Notes: generated from the letters alone by a model not told the origin. A stretch of 64,000 nucleotides of DNA from Cryptomeria japonica (GCF_030272615.1 NC_081413.1:19232285-19296284); one strand, 5' to 3'. Counted from the first letter of the stretch, positions 1-12,800 are shown. Numbers and translations are program-made.

Positions 1-1467
1 AGGGGCTCAATTATGGCTTTTTCGCTTCAAGTTGTCAAAATGACCTCCTATCATTGTAAGATGTTGCAAAGGTGTGGAAGTTTCTACTAAAATGTTTTGT
101 ATGCATTTTGGGTCCATTAGTGGCTTGCAATCATTAGGTTTCTTACCGATTTCAAAATCTTGCCTAGAAAAGGGCTACAAGGAATGAGCCCTAATTAAAG
201 GAATGAGCCCTAATTAGGCCTCCAAATCCGGTTTTCTAGGGCTTGAAGGAAAAATATTCAAAGGAACCCCAAATAAATTTGGATTTTCTTATAAGATACA
301 CCTATCCCTAAAGGAGTTTTGTGGTTTTGGCCCCTGGTTTCACCGTACAATGTATAAACCCCAAAATGAGGGTTTTGAAGGGTTTACAAGGCCTTTAACT
401 GGCAGTGAATGAACAAGTTGGGGTTTTGGTATCAAAAGGATTTGTCAAATATTATCCCTACATGGACAAGTCTGCCCCAACTCCATGGACCCCTCCAAAC
501 TCTGAAATGGTGATTTGGCACACACCCCTGCACTTAGCACTTCATCTTCACCTTATTTCCTCTAATTGGGTTGCTCCTGGACTTGCCTAGAATAAGGTGA
601 TAGTCATACTTAAAATCCTCTCCAAAACTTGAACCTACATATGTACAATGTAAAGGTGGTTTCCTACCATGTCCCAACTAGCCATGATGGCAGCATGTGT
701 GGAACTCATGGGGCAACCATATTTACAAGAAAACCACTATTTACAAGCCAAAACTGGCTGTTTGCAAACTTGAACAAGAAAACACCAATGAACAGTATTT
801 ACAAGACTCTAAATTGAACCAAAAAATAAATAACACACAAGAGTAACTCAATCCAATTTTGGATCAATGGATTCAATCCCTATTCAATTGCAAAATAAGT
901 AAAATCAAGCAAAAATGCTGCCAACAAGATTGAAAATGAGTAGTTTGAGTTGTTGAACTTACATCACACACTTATCCAACCTTGGTAAATGTGCAAGAGA
1001 GGGTATATATATGTTTCCCATGTGTGTTATCATCCTAGGGCATTAAATAATCCCTAACTCCAACGCTAACTAATTCAGGACAAAAGTTGTCATGACAGCT
1101 TTGAAAAGTTTTCATGACAACTTTTTGCAACTTTGCAACTTTTGCACTTTTGGTCTTTCCAACCTACAAGACCTATTCCAAGTCATCACACATGACTTTT
1201 ACAACTTTCCTAATACCTATTTATCCCTCCCTAATTCCTGTACTAGGTTTTGACACTTTTGACCATCAAAAAGGTCAATTACCTACTCAAACCCACTATT
1301 TACACAAAAATCCAAACCTAAGAAGAATGAACTCAACCTAGGCCTACATTGATACAAAATACTAACTCTTGGACCCTCCTAGAGTCCTTATTCACTACTA
1401 ACTTGGCTAGGGTCAGTACAAGCCAAAATTGTGAAAGCTAATTTGCCTAAGTCCTAGGTTCTCTTGC
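1..1467. other. Left-edge stretch without a recognisable gene
   Basis: No coding frame longer than about 75 codons is open and none resembles a known family. A short direct repeat built on GGAATGAGCCCTAATTA occurs twice at about 179-218. The stretch stops abruptly where a copia reverse-transcriptase frame begins near 1468, so it may be the end of another element inserted into, or joined to, that copia copy. I see no LTR ends I would defend. Confidence 0.5.
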
Positions 1468-2811
1468 ACCACTTGTATGCAAGGGATATGCTCAAGAAGA
1501 GGGAGAAGACTATGGAGAAATTTTTGCCCTAGTGGCTAGACTGGAAGGTGTTCGAATGCTACTTGCATTTGTAGCATTTAAAGGATTCAAGGTATATCAG
1601 ATCGATGGGAAGTCTGTGTTCTTGAATGGAACCCTAGAAGAGGAAGTGTATATTGAGCAACTAGATGGATTTGCCTTATCAAAAGATAGTGACATGGTGT
1701 GTAGATTACACAAGGCCCTGTATGGATTGAAGCAAGCACCAAGGGCATGATATGAATGGTTACACTCAATCTTGTGAGGATAGGATTTCAGAGAACAACT
1801 GAGGACAACAACATTTACCTGAAATCTGAAAGAGAACAGATTCTGATTTGTGAAGTATTTGTTGATGACATAATCTTCAAAGGAGATGATGAAATGATCC
1901 ATTCATTTGTAGATGAAATGAAGAAAGAGTTTGAGATGCCTCTGATTGGAGAGATAAAATTATTCATTGGTCTACAGATTTAGCAAATGAAAAAGGGTAT
2001 CTTTATTACCCAGTCCAAGTATGTCAAAGAGGTATTGAAGACATTTGGCATGGAGGAGAGAAAATCGGTTGGTACATCGATGGTGACCGGCTGCAAATTG
2101 ACTAAGGAAGATGATTCAGCATTGGTGAAAGAGAAGGAGTACCAGTTAATGATTGGTAAGATGCACTATGTGGTACACAACAAACCAAACATTTCTCATG
2201 CAGTGGGCATTGTAGCTCATTTTTAGAAGAGTCTAAGAGAATCCCACTTGGTAGCAATCAAGATGATTCTCAGATACCTGAAAGGGGCAGTTGACTATGG
2301 ATTGTGATATCCATACAATGGTGACTTTAATCTCAAAGTGTTTACTAATGCAGATTGGGCAGGTAATGTGGATGATTGGAAGAGCACAATCAGTGAAGTG
2401 TTCTTTCTTGGTGGAAGACTAGTCTCCTGGATGAGTAAGAAGTAGAGTTGTATTTCCTAGTCTACAACTTAAGCAAAGTATGTGGCAGCATTAATGAACT
2501 GCACTCAAGCAATATGGATGAAACATGTATTGGATGGTTTCAAAGTACCTATATCTGAACTAGTGAGTATATTTTGTGACAACACAAGTGCAATAAATAT
2601 TTCCAAAAATCCGGTATTGCATGCTAGAACTAAGCACATTGAGCTCAAGTATCATTTCTTGAGAGAGAGGGTTCAAAACAAATAGGTTGTATTAGAACAT
2701 GTTTCTAGTAAGGAGCAGTTAGCAGACATATTCACTAAGCCCTTACCGAAGACTACATTTACTTATTTGAGAGGTGAATTAGGGGTTCTGCGCCTTCATG
2801 ATGTAAACTAA
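1468..2811 (+). pseudogene. Copia reverse transcriptase/RNase H, degenerate
   Basis: The frame opens inside the reverse transcriptase (CKGYAQEEGEDYGEIF, then VYQIDGKSVFLNGTLEEEVY and LHKALYGLKQAPRA). The catalytic motif of copia reverse transcriptase is present as FVDDIIF near 1858-1878. RNase H motifs follow (DNTSAINISKNPVLHARTKH near 2576-2640), and the pol end LRGELGVLRLHDVN stops at 2811. Several in-frame stops interrupt it, for example at about 1748, 1981, 2224 and 2305, and one or more frameshifts are present. The usual first third of the reverse transcriptase and all upstream domains are missing. It cannot make an active polymerase. Confidence 0.88.
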
Positions 2812-2945
2812 AGCTTTGTGATCCACATTAGTCAGGTATTATAGTGTCAAATCTTTTAGGGTTGATGTGTTGAAGGATGTTACTCCACAGGGGGAGCAAC
2901 ATAGTGGAGCTTGGAAGCTTGTGCCTCCACTTTGGCATTGTTGTC

Positions 2946-3035
2946 AAAGGGGGAGAAGATATCTGATGTAGGGGAGAAGATATCTGATGTAGGGGAGAAG
3001 ATATCTAATTTATGGAGGAGAAGATATCTATTGAT
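2946..3035 (+). repeat. Short tandem repeat in copia spacer
   Basis: A roughly 21-bp unit containing GGGGAGAAGATATCT is repeated three to four times between the pol stop and the 3' LTR. The unit itself looks like a polypurine tract, so it may have arisen by slippage around one. Confidence 0.8.
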
Positions 3036-3107
3036 GAAGATATATGTTATAGTTGCACTAGTCTATGTTGTTTATAGTTGCAATGCTACATTGAGTATTG
3101 CCATCAA

Positions 3108-4560
3108 TGCCAAAGGGGGACATTGTTGGCATATGATGATAATGTATGTTGTCATTGATGTCAATAAGTATAGGTGAAATGGTATGAATATTGGAAGAAG
3201 TTTTTACTGATGTTCAAGTTGGAGAATCGGTATGAAGAGATGTAGTGAACGGGTGTTAGAGTTTCACTAAGTGTGATTACTGATTGGTAATTTTAGCTCT
3301 AGGGTTTCCAATTTGGCAATCTAGCTTATGCAATGCAACAGATGACATTATGTGATGATTTAGCTAAGAGATAAGGATGAGATCAAGATGCCACATCAGT
3401 TTTGTGCACATGAAGGATTTCCTTGAGGATCTTGCATGTGAAGATCGATTGCATTGAATGTATACCTTGAGAATGAACATTCTTCTTAGCGGTATGTGAA
3501 GAGAGTGTGATGGGTTACTGATTTACATATGTGGTGGAGAATGGATGATACAAAGTGACTTGTGATCGGTTTGAGATTGTTTCATTCTATGCAAAGTGTT
3601 TTGTACAGTTAGGATTGGACTGAACCGCCTGTAATTGTAAATCTAAATGTTTAGGGTTTAGGGTTTATGCTACCAACCTAATTGTTGTTTATAAGGTTGA
3701 TGATGTTTGGTATTGTTTGTGTTGTAAAATGTTGTGTTTGTATCCAAGTGATGAGATACTTTCCAGATCAGTGAGTGGAAAACTGCAGAGTGTGAATGCA
3801 GAGTAGAGGTGAGTGGAAAACTGCAAAGTGTGATTGCAGTGTAGAGGAACTAAAAAGGATCTCCCTTAGCAAGTAGTATTATTATTAGATCAAAGATTTA
3901 CCTATTGACTTCTAACCAGTTTAATAGAAGGAAAATCCCTTAACCAGGTAGCTTTAATAGGCTTGTTGTAAATCCTCTAACTAGGTGACTCAAGTTCATT
4001 GAGTTCTTCAAATCCTCTAGCAAGGTAGCCTTTAACAGTGTATATAGCCATCCCTTAACTAGGTGATCTTTAATAGGATCGGTTCCTAACATAACCTTAT
4101 TGTAAAGTCTTTAACCCGACTAGGCTCCTAACAGAGAAAGCTTCAAAAGAGTTCAAAACAACCTTGTGGGTATTCATCCCCACTGTGGTTTTTCCCATTT
4201 GGGTTTCCACATGAAAAAATTGTGTGTTATGAGTTGTGCATTTTCATGTGATGACTGAGTATTCTTTGTTTAGGTGATTATGCATGCAGAGATAATGGTT
4301 ATGGTATTATTGATACAACACATGCATATGTATATTAGTGAAGTTGTTATCAAGTGTTGAATGATATTTGAAGTATTCAATTTTACTAGTTTAGATGGTT
4401 GAAGTCTTACTATGTTTAACTGGTATTGTCATGGTTAAGTTTAGTAATGAAGACAACTGGTTAGAATTGTTTTAGCTTGATAAGTTGTTGAGAAGTTTTT
4501 GTATGTACTGATTCACCCCCCCCCCCTCTCAGTACTAGTTAGGGTATTTATTGTTCATCA
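3108..4560 (+). repeat. Polypurine tract and 3' LTR of copia E
   Basis: The purine run AAAGGGGGACA at 3111-3121 precedes an LTR that begins TGTTGGCATATG at 3123 and ends near 4557-4560 in ..TTCATCA. The LTR contains TTGTCATTGATGTCAA (3148-3163), also present at the start of the element A LTRs. It also has a series of AACCAGGTA / TTTAATAGG repeats (about 3910-4140) and a CTGATTCACCCC..CTCTCAGTACT end that closely match the element B LTRs. A 38-bp direct repeat lies at about 3770-3846. The exact right end is uncertain by a few bases because no second LTR is in view. Confidence 0.7.
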
Positions 4561-6386
4561 TTATTCATCATTTATATGAAAACATATTTTATCATGAGAA
4601 TCCCCTTGCAATTGTTATCGTTTATGAATTCCTATTTGGTATTTGTTCGTCTAGGGTTTATGCTATTCATCCTCTTTTAGTTTTATGTTTTCTGCTTTAT
4701 GTACTTCTAGGTTAAAAGTACAAGAAACTACAAATACACCATCATACAATGGAGCTGCTCCTCTCAATGGTAGAGGAAGGCTATGGCCTCACCACAATCT
4801 CTCCAACTGTTGGCATAATTTTCATAGCTCTTCAAGCAAATAGGGTCAATTTTAGAGAAACAACCACAGTGACAAATTTGTTTACCAACAAATTTCTTCC
4901 TATTTTACTAGTCCTTGACTCATGAAGGTCATGATCCAAAAATGAACTTGTGAAGCTACTAAATAATTCTATAACTTGTTGAAATTAAAAGTAAAATATT
5001 TACACAAATTCAAGCTAATGTATTCTCAAATTGAAGGGGACCAAAAAAGCGAACATGAGTAAAAATAATCAACCAATATCAACCTAAAAAGGGTGAATAA
5101 AGAGAAAAGATCTTTAGAAAATCTATTTGAGGTAAAGTTTAGGTAAGGTATATTTATACAATGTATAGGAGTGACTATGAGTAGGCAGTTATAAATTGCA
5201 ATGTTAACTAATAATAAGCAATTATAGAAATGGCAAATGGATAGAAAAATTAATGTGCCAACATTCCTTTCTTATTCTTACTTTTTCAAATGTACTATCC
5301 AAATCTCAAGTTTCACCTAGCCAAGGGACCCTCCCCTTTTAAGGCTAACATAAGAAAACTTGTTGATTACATAAGATGGATACACATTTTTTAGAAGTGG
5401 TTTCCCTGAACCAAAAAACTTGAATCAAGTGGAACTCCACCAAGCTACCTCACAAGCCTCAGAAAGATGTAGCTTTTGAGTTGATAACCTGAGTTCTCCT
5501 TTCCTCAAACTCCTAAAACATAGACATCGAATTGTTAGACAACTATGCACCAAATTGTCTCTTTACCCTCTTAAGGGTATAATTATTGACCATAGTCTTG
5601 TGAACTCTTTGGAAAACAATCAATATTGAGTTCAACACCAAACCCCTTATCTGTCTCCAAAAATAAAACTTCACAACACATGTATTTTTCAAATCTGTCA
5701 ACACCAACAAATAAAACTAAATGAAAGCATGAAAGTGAAGCCAAAAATTCTTATCATGCAAAAAACCATCTTAAATTGATAAAATATCTTTAAGTGATGG
5801 AAATCCTCCATCATTTCATGTCAGTAGCCTCCAAAGTGACCCCATTACACTTAAATCGCCATATGTAAAATTCAAAACTTTGAAGGTCCTATTAAATGCA
5901 GTTATTATAAGCATCATTAGTACATACTTTGTAGTGGGTATGAACACATAAGGCATTGATGCAACCAAACGTTCAATCACATAAGTTATCCCTACACTTT
6001 TTAATCCCCTCTTATGATTTGGCTTCTCCAAACCCAATACAAATCTCATCATAAATTCTAGTTTGTTTTTATTTTTTTTTCAATATTTTCGAGGTTGAAA
6101 ATAAACTCTAGATTGTTTAAATCCCAAACTTTATTTTTTATAGATATTTATTTCATGAAAAATAGTTGGAAATTACTTAGATGAATTCCTATAAGTTTTA
6201 AACTTATTCCAAACATCATTAATGATACATGTTTATGAGTTTATTCTAATTCCTTGGTCTCTTCATTTCCTTCTATGATTAATAAATTATCTATTGAAAT
6301 CAAGCTAATGTTATTTACTCTTTTCTTTTCTTTTTCCTTATCACTTCTCCATACTTCCTTCATTAGGATTTAATCAGTTTGATTAT
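4561..6386. other. AT-rich intergenic DNA, no gene recognised
   Basis: Frames are short and riddled with stops on both strands. A 78-codon minus-strand frame (5816-6052) has no recognisable domain. I see no TIR, LTR or RNA gene. Confidence 0.5.
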
Positions 6387-7100
6387 CATTTTAAGTTCAT
6401 TTTTTATTCTATTTAATCCAAGTTGAATTTTTCAACTACTACTATTATTGTACTAGAGTTACTCCCTAATTGACATTTATCTCAACAAAGAGACATCATT
6501 CTCTAAAGTTAAACTTGTAAGTTTCTAGTGGTAGATCTAATTAATATAAATATTATATCTTTTTCATTTTCTAGGGAGAATAGCCTTGGAGGGCTTAACA
6601 TATACTTCTATTACATGTCTTAGAAGACAATATCAATTGAATTATGCCATGTGTTTGTAGTAGAGTAGGTTAACTTGTAGAGAAACAATGAGAAATATGG
6701 ATCCAAAAGAAAGTTAAATAATATCCTAAATAACATCACATCTACTAGGGTAGTTTATCCCAAAAAGATATCCTAAATATTCATTTTAAGTTTAATTTTT
6801 TTATTCTATTTAATACAAGTTGAATTTTTTGATTACTAACCATATTTGTACTAGAGTTACTTCATAATCAACATTTGTCCCCATTAAGGGACATCATAGT
6901 CTAAAGTTTAACTTGTGATTTTCTAGAGATAGAACTAATTAATATAAAAGTTATAGACTTTTCATCCACTAGGGAGAATAAGCTTGGAAGGATTAAGACA
7001 AACTTCAATTACATGTCTTAGTAAACAATATAAATTTTTAATCACATCATGTGTTTGTAGTAGAGTAAGTTAATATATAGAGAAATGACTTGGGAAATAT
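6387..7100. repeat. Direct tandem duplication (~390 bp), second copy split by the DNA transposon
   Basis: Two diverged head-to-tail copies: about 6387-6778 and about 6779-7100, continuing at 19701. Shared landmarks include TTTTATTCTATTTAAT, TTGTACTAGAGTTACT, CTAGGGAGAATA and GTGTTTGTAGTAGAGTA. The first copy reads through GAGAAATATGGATCC without interruption. The second copy stops at GGGAAATAT and resumes at 19701 as ATATGGATCC. A third relative of the same site is at about 45595-45645, so this belongs to a dispersed repeat family. Confidence 0.8.
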
Positions 7101-7150
7101 GGTTAAGTGCACCAAGATGGTGAACAAAAAGGGGTATAAGTAGCCACTTT
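7097..7150 (+). repeat. Left target duplication and left TIR
   Basis: ATAT at 7097-7100 is followed by the left TIR from 7101. Similarity to the right end is strong for 25 bp and continues weakly to GCCACTT near 7142-7148. An alternative reading, with a 6-bp duplication ATATGG, would leave the two TIRs unequal in length, so the 4-bp reading is preferred. Confidence 0.8.
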
Positions 7151-8002
7151 TTTTTTTTTTTTCAGGTAAACCTGAACTTCAAAGAGATATTTGAAGCTCA
7201 TGCACTCAAAACTAGGAGTTGAGAAAAGAATAAGAATTGTAGTACTATGAATCTAGTTTCTAAACTACTATTTTAAAAAACAATTGGATATGATTAAGAG
7301 GGTCAAACCTTTCATGCACAAAACATTGTTCCTAATTTTTTCTGAAAAATATAACATAGTTGTTTTCATGGGCGGCACAAAATATATAGTTATATTTATT
7401 ATTTTGAAAAGCCCTTTAGTAGGATTATAGGTAAGAGTTAGATCTAGAAGTTATGTATTTTTTGTAATTTCCCATTGAGTACTTTTTTTTTAATGATTTT
7501 ATGAATTGATCGCATCCTGAAAATTTGGTACCTGTTCATGCGCTGGGCATAACTTGCATCAAAATAATAAAAAATGTAATTTTTTTTAAAAATTGTATAG
7601 AATATAGTGTATAACAATAATATGTAATTTATTTTGAATTTGGTCAAGTATATCAAAAGTTATTAAAAAAATGGTAGACATATGTCTGTGAGGACTGTCA
7701 AGGTACTCATAAAGAAAATTAAAGTTTACTATGATAATGTTGTCCAAAAATAGAAAAAATTATATGGTCAGAAAACTAAGAAGATTTGTGAGATATGGTG
7801 GTAATTTTAGAGATACCCACTTCATCATTTGTAAACCCGATGACGATGAAGTTGAGAAATCATGTTGGGGATGAAAAACCGTGTAAAGGGACAAAAAAAG
7901 GGGGGAAATGGGCTTGCAAGCCTTAGGGTCATTTTCCAACCCTCTTACCAAGCCAAAACTCACACAGGTTTTGAAAAACAAAAAGTACTATTTGCAGTTC
8001 TA

Positions 8003-8120
8003 AATAACCCGTACGGGTTATGTAAAACTAAAACCATTATTTTTAGTTTTACAAAACCCATACAAGTTATGTAAAACTAAAAACATTTTTTTTTGTTTCA
8101 CAAATCCCGTATGGGTTATG
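8003..8120 (+). repeat. Left subterminal palindromic repeats
   Basis: Three spaced copies of a motif related to AACCCGTACGGGTT. The first, ATAACCCGTACGGGTTAT at 8004-8021, is a perfect 18-bp palindrome. The second (about 8054-8071) and third (about 8103-8119) are imperfect. Each is preceded or followed by an A/T-rich GTAAAACTAAAA-type spacer. A fourth copy follows the CT tract at 9476-9493. Repeated short motifs just inside transposon ends often bind the transposase (known for En/Spm and Ac); that role here is inferred. Confidence 0.75.
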
Positions 8121-8283
8121 AAGACATAATAATGTATGCTTGTAAACTTAGCATTTACTACACATATTTTAGACATACCTATATAATGTGTTTATGTATG
8201 TATATATGCATATCTATAGTTATGTTTATATTTATATAGATATATGTATATATGTTTGTATACATGCATTAATCTCTTCTTTT

Positions 8284-8360
8284 CCTCTCTCTCTCTCATC
8301 TTCCTTCCCCCTCTCCTTATCCGATTATATTCCTCTCTTCCTATCTCCTATTCTCTCTCT

Positions 8361-8435
<75 letters not shown>

Positions 8436-8608
8436 TTTCCCAATATCCCTCTCTCTCCCTCTCTCCCTCTCCTTTTCCCAATATCCCTCTCTCTCCCTCT
8501 CCCCTATTCTCTCTCTTCCCCCCTCTCTCTCTCTGTCTCCCTTCTCTCTCCCCCTTCTCTCTCCTTTTCCCAATATCCCTCGCTCTCCCTCTTCCACTCT
8601 CCTTTTTC

Positions 8609-8675
<67 letters not shown>

Positions 8676-8932
8676 TTCCAAATCTCCCTCTATCTCCCTC
8701 TTCCCCTCTCCTTTTTCCAATCTCCATCTCTCTCCCTCTCCCTCTCTCCCTCTCCTTTTCCCAATCTCCCTCTCTTCCTATCCCCTATTGTATCTCTTAC
8801 CCCTCTCTCTCCCTCTCTCCCTCTCTCCCTCTCCTTTTCCCAATCTCCTGCTCTCTCCCTCTCCCCTTCTCCTTTTCCCAATCTACCTCCCTCTCTCTCT
8901 CTCCTTTTCCCAATCTCCCTCTCTTCCTATCC

Positions 8933-9019
<87 letters not shown>

Positions 9020-9151
9020 TCTCTCCCTCTCCTTTTCCCAATCTCCCTCTCTTCCTATCCCCTATTCTCTCTCTCTCTCTCTCTCTCTCACCATCTCTCA
9101 GCATGCACTAAAGAACTATTGTGAGAAATCTCCTTCTCTCTCTCCTTTTCC

Positions 9152-9214
<63 letters not shown>

Positions 9215-9312
9215 TTCCCTCCCTCTCCATTCCCCTTCCTCTCTCTCCCTCTCCCCCTCTCCTTTTCCCAATATCCCTCTCTCCCTCTCTCCATTCATCC
9301 CCCTCTCCTATC

Positions 9313-9346
<34 letters not shown>

Positions 9347-9472
9347 CCCTCTCCCTCCTTCTCTCCCTCCTTCTCTCCCTCCCTCTCTCCCTCTCCCTTC
9401 CTCTCTCCCTCTCCCCCTCTCCTTTTACCAATCTCCCTCTCTCTCCCTCTCCCCCTCTCCTTTTCCTAGTTC
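8284..9472. repeat. CT/AG microsatellite tract, about 1.2 kb
   Basis: Long (CT)n runs alternate with a recurring CCTTTTCCCAATCTCCCTCT-like unit. Open frames of 300-400 codons here are only simple-sequence Ser-Leu or Arg-Glu repeats and are not genes. The tract lies between the third and fourth left subterminal repeats, so it expanded inside the transposon end. Confidence 0.95.
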
Positions 9473-9475
9473 TAC

Positions 9476-9493
9476 ATAACCTGTACGGGTTAT
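9476..9493 (+). repeat. Fourth left subterminal palindrome
   Basis: ATAACCTGTACGGGTTAT differs from the perfect palindrome at 8004-8021 by one C-to-T change. It lies immediately inside the CT tract. Confidence 0.75.
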
Positions 9494-9898
9494 GAGAAAT
9501 TCTGAACGTTCACATAGGAAAATATTAATATATTTTAGTCTTAATGGCCTAAAAACCAGCATTGAAAGTTGTTGGAAGGCCCCACTACTTTTGCACATAA
9601 TTTTCTAGGACAGTAATAGTCAGGTTTTCATATTCTTTTGTCACTTTATCTTTGGAATGATTGATTTGTCTCGTATATTGGATTTTTTTTTAATTTATTT
9701 TATCATTGTTACTTTAGATTATAACAAAATCATGATCATTTGTTGTTTTTTTGCTTTGATCATGATTGATTTGTCTTGTATTTTGGTTTTTTTTAATTTA
9801 TTTTCTTATTGTTACTTTAGATTATAACAAAATGATGATCATTTGTTGTTGTTTTCTATTTGATTGTGGATTTTCATCATGATGTTATGTGTAGGACA

Positions 9899-12800
9899 AT
9901 GGGAAAGAACAAGAGATGAACAAATGAACAAAGAGAGGTAGCAAAGGAAAGACAAAGGGAGCGTATGAGGAGATTACATGAAGATACGCCATCTAATGCA
10001 CCTAATGAAAGTGATGAACATTCAACAATTAAAATTGATATGATGAGTGCACCAAATCAAAATGATCAGCATACACCAATTCAAATACATATGATGAATG
10101 CACCTAATGAATGCAATTAACATACACCATTTGAAAATGATTTGGTGAATGCACGTGTTAATCAATGCACATAATTCACCTAATGAAAATGAAGAGCATG
10201 CACCAATCTTAACACCTCTTAGAATAATTCATCGAAAAACAAAGTTCCTAATAGATATTGATGAAAATATTGTGAAGCCAATGCATGATAAAATTTCTGA
10301 AAGAACTTGTAGAAGAACAGTTAGAAGAATTTGGAATAACTATTTTAAAAACTTAAATCAAAGTGGAAGATGCCAATTAGTTGTTGAAATGATTAAAAAT
10401 CTGAAATTTAGAGAGGCAATGAAAATTTTGTGGTTAAGAACATCCAAAAATAATAGTGAAAGAACCATTGTGAGAAATCTTTTTGATGCATACCAAGCCA
10501 TTTGTTCAAAATCACACACTAAAGATGCTAATGTTACTCATTGTGTCCTCACATCAACCATAATGGGAAAGGAAATGAAAAAATCTCATTTGATAAGCAA
10601 AATGAGCAAGTCATTAAGGATAAGTAGAACCACATTATACTATGCCTTAGAGAGGTGAGAGAAAATAAAGGATCCTAACAATAATTCTCTTTGGGCATTC
10701 TTGGGTAGACTCCCATGCAAAGACAAGGTTGTTGTTGATGCACGAAGAACGTTAATTGAGAAATATTGGCATGACAACACAAGGGTTTCACCCAACCAAA
10801 GAGATGTTGTTAGAAGGTGAATTGGAATTAGTAATCACGAACCACATCCAAAACACTATTTAGATACCAATCAAACACAATTTTATGAAAGGTTTCTTCA
10901 AAGCTTTCCTTAGATTAAAATTAGTCAAAGATTTGTTGAGATGACAAAACCATTTTATGTTAAGATTATTCATGCGTGTACTACATGTTGTTGTAGGGTC
11001 CATGTTGAATTTTCCATTCATTATGATATTTATCACTGTATATGTTGTACTTTGCATAGTAACGATGTTTTACAGGAATGTGGTCTACAAGTACCTCCTA
11101 AGTCACCGAAAGAATTTATTTAAAGTGTACTATGTAAATGAGATGATGGGTACATTTACTATAAGATGATGTGTTTTAGAGGTTTTTGTCCTACATTTGG
11201 CAGTTTGCAACAGTTGCATAGATTCCTACATCTGGATAGCACACATGAAATTGGTAAGGAACTAGTTTCTATTGGAAAATATAAGTCAGTCACATATGGT
11301 ATTAAAGATGGAAAAGAATTAAAGATGTGTGAGTTAGTGAAAATGGATATATGCGTAGCTGATTTTATGAAGACGTTTCAAGAGAAACTAGTGTATGAGT
11401 ACATAGGTTACACACATAGAGCTAGGTGGTTAGATGAGAAATTCAAGTTGTGTAAGCACACTTTCCCCCTCGGCACTACTGTCTCTGTCATTGATTTTGC
11501 TAAGAATTATACACTAAAGCTACAAAATGAAGTACAATCTATGTATTACCACTCTACACAAGTTACAATTTTTGTACACATAGCTTTCATGCATGCACAT
11601 GATAGCACCAAGGAGGACATAAAGGTTATAAGAGAATACCACTTCTATATGAGCGATGATTGTACTCATTCTGCAGAGTTTGTGCAAGGATGCTTTATGG
11701 TCTTCTATGATAGTTTAAGGGAAAGAGATATAAGATACAACCAACACTTAATATGGTCAGACAATTGCACCACACAATTCAAGAATGCAAGGATGTTCTA
11801 CTGGTTGACTAGGATGCATGTGACAAGTGGTGTGCAACATTTTTAGAATTTCATTGAGGTAGGGTATGGAAAGGGAGAGCATGATGGTGTGGGAGGATGT
11901 GTGAAAAGAGCTCTTACCAGAGAGGAATTGAAGTACAAAGGTGGTGCAATGTTAATAGATGCAGAAACAATTGTGCAATGGTGTAACTCTACGATGGGAC
12001 CAGGTAATGTAGGTAATTCTATGGTTTCTAGATATTTTTGGTTAATAAGTGAATCTAACATGCAAAACTATCTAGATTGTTGTACACTTACTGGATCAAG
12101 TGACATGCATTCATTTAGAAGTTCAAATGCAACATCACTAGCTATTTATACTAGACAGATTGCATGTTTTTGCTCTTCGTGTATGCATTTTGTGTGGGAT
12201 GAATGTGAATCAAAAGAGTGGGTTGACCAATGGTCTTATAGACCTTTGCAAACCCTAGATATATATCAACTTCCTAGAGCACTACAAATGAACCACATTG
12301 AAGCATCAGTGGATTTTGATCATGTATCAAACATAGTTGTACTAGGTAAAGGGTTGCAATTCGCTACAATTTTAAGCTTAATTTATTATTATTAACTTAT
12401 GCTTATTTTTGTATTAACTTATATCCTTCTCTTAAATGCAAGTCATGTATATGTAGTTATTGTGGATGAGAACAATGAAGAAGGAACAAATTACTTTTTA
12501 TGTCGTTGTATTGAGGCCAAAAAGAAATTGACTTCTATAGTGGTTGATGGAGAGGGTATTGAGTACCCAATAGGATCCATTGTCATGATAGGGACATGGC
12601 TTAGAAGGTACTATTGTTGTGTCATGTTGTATTGAAACCTCTTAAAATTATTTATTTAGCAATTGTTGTATTGGTTCTGGCATTAACTTATCCTTCTATA
12701 AAATGCAGGTACCCTATCAAAAATTCTAATGCCTAGTTGTTTGAGGACTTTGAGACACATAGACATATTCTTCATTAATCAAACCTTCTTGTTGCAACAA

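Larger units (their letters stand above)
1468..4560 (+). mobile_element. Copia element E, 5'-truncated, with 3' LTR
   Basis: This is the 3' half of a Ty1/copia LTR retrotransposon. In order it holds a decayed reverse transcriptase/RNase H frame, a non-coding spacer with a short tandem repeat, a polypurine tract, and an LTR starting TGTTGGCATATG. Gag, protease, integrase and the 5' LTR are absent. The order (RNase H close to the 3' end, no integrase after it) is that of copia, not gypsy. The long LTR and the CACCCC-rich LTR end resemble those of elements A and B further right, which suggests one broad lineage (SIRE/Maximus-like by feel; not proven). Confidence 0.8.

Noticed and set aside
3645-3672. 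TTTAGGG-like repeat (possible telomere sequence)
   Set aside because: Only two to three units, inside a copia LTR; chance or LTR sequence.
4690-4960. Possible retrotransposon gag linker (SYNGAAPLNGRGRL)
   Set aside because: Similarity is limited to a short Gly/Arg/Asn phrase with stops on both sides; too weak to list.
7097-7102. A 6-bp ATATGG target duplication for the DNA transposon
   Set aside because: It would leave one TIR starting TTAAG and the other GGGTAAG; the 4-bp ATAT reading keeps the two ends symmetrical.
8188-9495. Open frames of 307 and 411 codons, plus several on the other strand
   Set aside because: They translate the CT microsatellite into Ser-Leu, Pro-Ser or Arg-Glu repeats; no stop codons can arise in such sequence, so openness is not evidence of coding.
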